A DNA stretch of 64,000 bases from an uncultured Lachnospiraceae bacterium (GTDB lineage: Bacteria > Bacillota > Clostridia > Lachnospirales > Lachnospiraceae): NCBI GenBank assembly GCA_910577105.1, contig CAJTMB010000005.1, positions 57,053-121,052 on the forward strand. Direction: 5' to 3'. Positions within the stretch are counted from its first letter, which is position 1. Each line of letters starts with the position of its first letter. Below, piece by piece: positions 59,305 through 64,000 of the stretch. A program made the position numbers and the translations under genes. The notes under the pieces were generated by a model, which was given only the letters and a program-made list of their open reading frames with translations, did not search any database and was not told where the DNA came from.

Positions 59305-60462
59305 ATGAAAGAAATGAAAAGCGAATCCCGGCTTACTTTTCTGGAAGCCACCAGTATTATCGTAGGACACGGCGTCGGCTCCGGCGTGCTGGCAGTCCCG
59401 TTTCTGGCATCCCGTAACAGATGGTATGACTTTTTATGGATTGTAGCGGTCGCATACTCCATAAACCTTATTATGCATTTTATGATTGCGGAATTATCCT
59501 ACAACAACGACGGCGCCCAGTTTATCAAATGTTTTGAGAAAGAGCTTTTCACGGGAAAATTAAAGAAGTTTGCAACATGGTTTGCATTTGCCCTTTTAGG
59601 CTTTTCCGTTATAGTCAATGTCAGCGGCTTTATTTCCGGCGCTGCCGCCGTTTTTTACTCATGGTTCGGACTCCCATCCATAGCCGGTATGATTTTATAT
59701 TATATTCTGGCTGCCGCCGTTGTCTATGTGGGCATGAAGCTTGTGGGAATCTGTGAAAAAATTGCCGTCTGTTCCATGGTAGGTGTAATCGGCATTCTCT
59801 TTATCGCAACGCTCCTGTCCGAAATGAGCCCCCTGCCCGCCGCTTTTGTATCGGCCAATCACGTGCTGGCCCTTTACGGCATGGTTGCCTTTTCCCTGTC
59901 CGCGGTGATGTCCGTCCCGCAGGTGGTAAAAGGCTTGAACGGTGACAGGAAAAAAGTGCGCGGTTCTATCGCCGCCGGAACGGGCATTAATGTGGTTTTG
60001 ATTCTGCTCATTACTTTTATGACGCTTTTAGGCGCCGGAAGCAATATCTCGGAAAACGGCGCCCTGGTAGACTTGTCCGCACATTTGGGAGGCTGGGTCA
60101 GCATTATCGGCTATCTGTTTTCCCTGCTCGCCCTGTCCACCTCTTTTTGGGCCAATACCCTGAACCTTCGGGATATCGTCCGGGAACAGACAGGCTGGGG
60201 ACTCAAAATCAGCTGGCTTACGGCGTCACTGCCCTGCCTTGTCATTGCCTTAATCGGCATTCAAAGCTTTGTGGGCTTCACAAGACTTGCCGGCATAGTA
60301 CAGGTGCTGACGGGAATCGGCATTATTATTGCATACAACCGTTCCAGAAAACATACCGGGGAAAGCCCGATATGCGGAAAACTCGGCACACTTCCTTTTC
60401 AGATTCTGGTAATTGCAGGTTCCCTTGTTTCCACCATCGGTTCCCTGCTAAAGGTCTCCTGA
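59305..60462 (+). CDS. Aromatic amino-acid-type transporter (APC superfamily)
   Basis: The 385-residue protein has about 11 membrane helices. The first, A-T-S-I-I-V-G-H-G-V-G-S-G-V-L-A-V-P, matches the G-x-x-G-x-G-x-L-x-x-P motif of the Trp/Tyr permease and SLC38-like group. The start at 59305 follows AAAGGAA; a longer reading to 59215 has no site. Alone or with the downstream phosphatase-fold gene 46 bases away. Confidence 0.82.
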   Translation: MKEMKSESRLTFLEATSIIVGHGVGSGVLAVPFLASRNRWYDFLWIVAVAYSINLIMHFMIAELSYNNDGAQFIKCFEKELFTGKLKKFATWFAFALLGFSVIVNVSGFISGAAAVFYSWFGLPSIAGMILYYILAAAVVYVGMKLVGICEKIAVCSMVGVIGILFIATLLSEMSPLPAAFVSANHVLALYGMVAFSLSAVMSVPQVVKGLNGDRKKVRGSIAAGTGINVVLILLITFMTLLGAGSNISENGALVDLSAHLGGWVSIIGYLFSLLALSTSFWANTLNLRDIVREQTGWGLKISWLTASLPCLVIALIGIQSFVGFTRLAGIVQVLTGIGIIIAYNRSRKHTGESPICGKLGTLPFQILVIAGSLVSTIGSLLKVS

Positions 60463-60508
60463 AATCCATATTTGACTGCGCTCCATCCTTCGGAAAGGAC
60501 TGCTTAAG

Positions 60509-61345
60509 ATGAATAAAAAAAATAAACAAGACAATTTACCCTTTCATGAAATCTGTATTACGCGCACGGCTTCCACCGTTCTGTCCCTGCTTGGCATTAC
60601 CGCACCGACAGAGATGGCTCCTTTGATAGAGCAGGTTCTTAAAACGGCAGGGGAGCGCTTTTCCCCTTTGGAAGGCGCGCCTGCCTGCGACAGGGTTTTT
60701 CTTTTCAATCCGGACGCCATAGCCATGTGGATATATGAAAAATATACGGATTATTTTACGGAAATGAAAAAACTGACGGATTTAAGGCTCAATATGCTTT
60801 CCGTCGTTCCTCCCGTGACGCCGGTCTGCTTCGGCTCCATGTACAGCGGCCTTCTGCCCGCGGACCACGGCATATTAAAATATGAGAAGCCCGTCTTAAA
60901 GGTAGCTACCTTATTTGATTTGCTGGCAGAAGCCGGAAAAAAAGCCGCCATCGTTTCTACCGAGGGCGACAGTATTTCCAAAATCTTTTTGGAACGTGAA
61001 ATTGACTATTATATTTATCCTCGCAAGGAGGCCTGCAACCAAAAAGCGCTGGAATTGATTGCCGATGACAAGTACGACTGTATTGTACTGTACAACGGGG
61101 ATTACGACTATCATATGCACCGCCATACCCCTGAAGGAAATCGTGCATTGAGGGCGCTTCGCGAAAACATTGACACTTTTATGGCAATCCATGCCGCCAT
61201 CCGTATGCATTGGAGCACACACCGCACTGCCCTTGCCTTTGCCCCCGACCATGGTTGCCACAAAGCATACGCTTTTTTAGGCGCTCATGGCAAAAATCTT
61301 CCCTGCGATATGAATATTCCCCACTTTTACGGCTTCCTTGGTTGA
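60509..61345 (+). CDS. Alkaline-phosphatase-superfamily hydrolase
   Basis: The 278-residue protein resembles small nucleotide pyrophosphatase/phosphodiesterases: P-P-V-T-P-V-C-F-G-S-M-Y-S-G with the likely Thr nucleophile, N-G-D-Y-D-Y-H-M-H-R-H and F-A-P-D-H-G-C-H-K metal motifs. It has no signal peptide. The ribosome-binding site is distant (GGAAAGGA). Its 3' end overlaps the decayed NUDIX gene by 19 bases. Substrate not determined. Confidence 0.78.
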   Translation: MNKKNKQDNLPFHEICITRTASTVLSLLGITAPTEMAPLIEQVLKTAGERFSPLEGAPACDRVFLFNPDAIAMWIYEKYTDYFTEMKKLTDLRLNMLSVVPPVTPVCFGSMYSGLLPADHGILKYEKPVLKVATLFDLLAEAGKKAAIVSTEGDSISKIFLEREIDYYIYPRKEACNQKALELIADDKYDCIVLYNGDYDYHMHRHTPEGNRALRALRENIDTFMAIHAAIRMHWSTHRTALAFAPDHGCHKAYAFLGAHGKNLPCDMNIPHFYGFLG

Positions 61346-61783
61346 TTGGTGCCGTTTAACAAAATTTCCATAACGCAACTGTCACGGCGAAGCCAGGGGA
61401 TTTTCCACAGCCAGTCCTCCAGCCCTGTTTCCACCTTCCGCATTTGACACAGCGCCTCCTCTAACCACATCCACTTTAATTCATAGCCCAGCTTTTTTTC
61501 GCTGGCAGTCAGCCTTTGCAGATTACGTTTCTCATCCACTTCACAATTCTTTTTACGCTCCAATGTTTCACCAAAATATTGTATGGAGTCCGGGAAACTT
61601 GCATTCTCCATATAGTCTGCTCTGCACAAAAGCATATTTCCCTTCTTTATTGCAAATAATACCCCTCACTGCTTCCCGCCGGATAACGGGCCAGTCCTCT
61701 TCATAGTTGTGCCAGTCCAGTTCCTTCAATATCACTCTCTCATGGGCTTTTTCCCGGTTAGTGATTACATGGCTGTCATACAT
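61327..61783 (-). pseudogene. NUDIX hydrolase with deleted Nudix box and frameshift
   Basis: The first frame (61783-61568) reads like the start of a NUDIX protein: R-E-A-V-R-G-I-I-C and Q-S-R-L-Y-G-E-C-K-F-P-G. The second (61635-61327) carries a C-terminal part: P-D-S-I-Q-Y-F-G-E-T-L-E and K-K-L-G-Y-E-L-K-W. The G-x5-E-x7-R-E-x-x-E-E Nudix box that should lie between is missing and the frame changes, so the enzyme is dead. Confidence 0.8.
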
Positions 61784-61802
61784 GGTCTTCTCCCTTTTTC
61801 AT

Positions 61803-62324
61803 TTAAAAATATTTACTGTATACCCCATCCGGAAAAGGTCTTTCCAATCCCAGTACAGTCGGCCAAAGACCTGTTTCGGCAATAATAAATCCCATAAGCA
61901 TACCCATATGACTGTGCAAGTGCCGAAACTGCGCCAAAATCAGTGTAAATTTCTTATATTCGCAATCCTGTGGATTATCCAGCAGTTGTTCATCAGATAA
62001 TTGTGAAATATATTTCCTTATTTTTGCGGTAATTTCCACCAGATAGTCTTCTATTTCTTTTCTGGATAATTCTTTTTCCGAAACGACATCCAAATTGTTC
62101 AAGTCCTTTTCATGAATAGCTGGCTCCGTAAAGTCCTTATCTCTTGGATTAATATACCACAAGTCCAGCGAATGCAGCATATGATAGATATGCTTCCAGC
62201 AAGGCATCTCACAGTATTCCCTGTTCCACATTTCGTCCGGCACACAATCCGTCACGTTTTTCACTTCCCACAGTGCGCGTTCCGTCTGGTCCTTAATGAT
62301 TTCCGTCAGTGTATTCTGTTCCAT
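61803..62324 (-). CDS. DinB-family protein
   Basis: The 173-residue helical protein has the DinB/YfiT four-helix pattern with likely metal-binding His residues: H-I-Y-H-M-L-H-S-L-D-L-W early and F-R-H-L-H-S-H-M-G near the C-terminus. Members bind metals and often act as thiol transferases. The start at 62324 is preferred over 62384, which overlaps the preceding remnant. Lies between two decayed genes. Confidence 0.82.
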   Translation of the reverse strand: MEQNTLTEIIKDQTERALWEVKNVTDCVPDEMWNREYCEMPCWKHIYHMLHSLDLWYINPRDKDFTEPAIHEKDLNNLDVVSEKELSRKEIEDYLVEITAKIRKYISQLSDEQLLDNPQDCEYKKFTLILAQFRHLHSHMGMLMGFIIAETGLWPTVLGLERPFPDGVYSKYF

Positions 62325-62361
62325 ATTAATTTTTATTTCCCTTCCAATTCTTTTTTGTGAT

Positions 62362-62808
62362 TTATGTGGATACCAATATGGCAATTCCCAAAATAATATC
62401 TGCTAAAATCATAAATGGATTTTTCCCGTAAATGCCCAACAGGAAAAATGCCGCTACCGGTAAAGAAGCCCCCGCCACCGGGATACCGCAAAAACTGCTG
62501 TAAAAGTCCTGCATGGTCTTACTGCTTTTAAAATACCTTATCCAATACGCCTCATACAACAGCATTATGAAAAAAGCCAGAAACAATATGACGGACCATG
62601 CTCAAATTCCATGAATATTAAAATCGGTAAAGATTAAAGCAATACATGTCACAAACGCTTCACCGGCTCTTTCCAGCGCAAGCAATAATTTATTTTCATT
62701 TTTTACATACAAATCATAATTCCGGGGCTGATTTTTTGTCCAAACCAGATTCGGTATCATCAGCATCAATAAAAACAGCAGCCCTATGTAAGAAAAACCC
62801 AAATGCAT
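62362..62808 (-). pseudogene. Membrane protein interrupted by an in-frame TGA
   Basis: One continuous minus-strand frame has a single TGA at 62602-62604. The first part has a membrane helix (about 5-22) and a helix with L-E-R-A-G-E-A-F-V-T-C; the second adds two or three membrane helices. Joined, the product would be about 148 residues. A Trp codon (TGG) one base away is the probable ancestor. No ribosome-binding site supports an independent second part. Family not recognised. Confidence 0.7.
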
Positions 62809-62979
62809 ATTCTACTCCCTATCCGTAACAAAATATATTGTTTCCATTGTCCTGCATATCATTATAGCTATCCCCAATATGAAACACAAGCGCCATTTAT
62901 GAAAAGCAACCGTATGATAAGACGGTCAAAATTCCACTGTTTTTCACATCCGTTTATCTATAAAGGAGGATTTCTGCCT

Positions 62980-63984
62980 ATGACCCAAAAACTGAAACAT
63001 CGTGACCTACACCGGCTTATTTTGGAAATAGAAGCCCTGGATGGGCTGCCCAAAAAAATCTCCACAGAAGCACAGTTATTTGATGAAATATTTAAAAAAG
63101 AAGCTTATGTAATGTCTGAACAGTTATTTCCTTTAATCAAAGAACTATACGGCCGCGAATATCCACCGGGAACCACCATTAAGCCTCTGTCCACGGAATT
63201 TTCCGTAGAGCAGAGCGGTACAAAAGAAATACATTCCATCCGCGCGGACGTTTCTCTTCTGGTTGCAAAAAAAGATATTTATCACTTTGAATGTGAAATA
63301 CAGCACGACGGCAGTATGGTGCTTCGTATGTTAGAGTACGACATGCATCTTTCACTAAGCTATCTTCAGACCGGCAAAGAAGAGATTATGCTTAACTTTC
63401 CCTATTCGGCCGTACTCTATTTACAAGATAATAAAAATACGCCGGAGTATCTAAATTGCAAAATTCATTTTCCGGACGGAAGTTCTTATGATTACCATGT
63501 TCCGGTATTAAAAGTCCAGTCCTATTCTTTAGAAGATATCAGACAAAAACACCTGAATATACTGATACCCTTCCTCCCCCTGCGTTTTCGTAAAAATACC
63601 GGTTCTTCCAAAATATCGGATAAACTGAATAAAGAAGAGTTGACTTCTTTTTACCGTCATATTATACTCATTTTAAAGGAAGAAGTTTCAAATGGCTTTT
63701 TAAGTCAGAAAAACCACGATATTATTCTCTCCCTTTTGCAAAAATCCATGATACGTGTTTTTTATAAAGACAAAGAATTTCTAAAGGAGGTAATCGAAAT
63801 GACAGAACCTATTTTGGAAACAGAATTTGAAAAATACATACGGGTCATCGAAGCAAGGGATGATGCTCTTATACAACTCATAGAAAGTGTGCAACAAAAA
63901 GAAATCCAAATTGCTGAGTTACAAAAACAACTGGAAATGGAGAAACGAGACCGTTTCAAGTTTTGTGTAAACTCAAAAATCTGA
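62980..63984 (+). CDS. Rpn-type PD-(D/E)XK nuclease
   Basis: The 334-residue protein resembles recombination-promoting nuclease (Rpn)/transposase-like PD-(D/E)xK proteins: F-D-E-I-F-K-K-E near the N-terminus, I-R-A-D-V-S-L-L-V with the metal Asp, H-F-E-C-E-I-Q-H-D with the E-x-Q, and L-R-M-L-E-Y-D. A coiled-coil Glu/Lys/Gln tail follows. AAAGGAGG precedes the ATG at 62980. It is alone at the window end; these genes promote DNA recombination and are often phase-variable by C-terminal swaps. Confidence 0.8.
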   Translation: MTQKLKHRDLHRLILEIEALDGLPKKISTEAQLFDEIFKKEAYVMSEQLFPLIKELYGREYPPGTTIKPLSTEFSVEQSGTKEIHSIRADVSLLVAKKDIYHFECEIQHDGSMVLRMLEYDMHLSLSYLQTGKEEIMLNFPYSAVLYLQDNKNTPEYLNCKIHFPDGSSYDYHVPVLKVQSYSLEDIRQKHLNILIPFLPLRFRKNTGSSKISDKLNKEELTSFYRHIILILKEEVSNGFLSQKNHDIILSLLQKSMIRVFYKDKEFLKEVIEMTEPILETEFEKYIRVIEARDDALIQLIESVQQKEIQIAELQKQLEMEKRDRFKFCVNSKI

Positions 63985-64000
63985 TATAAGATATGTGAAT

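Noticed and set aside
62602..62604. In-frame TGA as a selenocysteine codon
   Set aside because: No selenoprotein family is recognisable, no hairpin follows at the right place, and a Trp to stop change is simpler.

Overview
The window comes from a Gram-positive, endospore-forming anaerobe of the class Clostridia, most likely a gut Lachnospiraceae. The evidence is spmA/spmB and two small coat-type genes, FabK as the only enoyl-ACP reductase, a raffinose/sucrose locus of msm type, a secreted serpin, a split transketolase, and Gram-positive ribosome-binding sites. No rRNA, tRNA, CRISPR array, prophage or intact insertion sequence was found. All calls come from reading the sequence; no database search was run.

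Layout. 1-1573: the end of a peptidoglycan-binding/LysM protein and a lone prepilin-like gene. 1567-10218: an msm-type operon (ABC importer, sucrose phosphorylase, alpha-galactosidase, fructokinase) read leftwards, with its AraC-type regulator divergent. Raffinose-type sugars would be imported, cut to galactose and sucrose, phosphorolysed to glucose-1-phosphate and fructose, and the fructose phosphorylated. 10236-17427: a DUF2383 gene, a zinc-ribbon protein with a Trp/Asp tail, a decayed stretch, an ECF sigma/anti-sigma/lipoprotein operon, a hexapeptide acyltransferase and a DUF6033-like gene. 17552-21347: BlaR1/BlaI-type pair with three operator palindromes and a divergent transglutaminase-like gene. 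21443-23776: an XRE regulator and an AT-rich HEPN/KilA-N islet. 23791-32514: rlmD, yhaM, a degenerate HtrA-like protein, a PrsA/SurA-like foldase, a serpin lipoprotein and split transketolase. 32630-44569: a metallopeptidase-like DUF885 protein, MarR regulator, Mrr-type nuclease, MATE exporter with a leader-peptide attenuator, two gene remnants, transporters, spmAB and a LacI-sensor/GGDEF protein. 44694-50665: a type II fatty-acid operon acpP-fabK-fabD-fabG-fabF-fabZ-fabH without acc genes, with FabT-like palindromes. 50740-59069: MraY-like enzyme, coat-type genes, lrgAB, and an ABC-2 exporter/two-component operon. 59305-end: an amino-acid transporter, a phosphodiesterase-like gene, two decayed genes, a DinB protein and an Rpn-type nuclease.

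Most striking signal. Three intergenic copies (32630-32804, 47444-47616, 55580-55764) of a 173-185 nt palindromic element share a core of exactly 103 nt. Several core helices carry compensatory base-pair changes. Each copy is closed by a 35-41 bp arm whose sequence differs between copies but is perfectly or almost perfectly complementary within each copy. It behaves like a structured, dispersed RNA or DNA element. A second structured 3' element lies at 51892-51973 with a likely remnant at 49390-49413. Other leads are the MATE leader peptide inside a terminator, the serpin whose ribosome-binding site lies in a terminator stem, and an HtrA-like protein lacking two catalytic residues.
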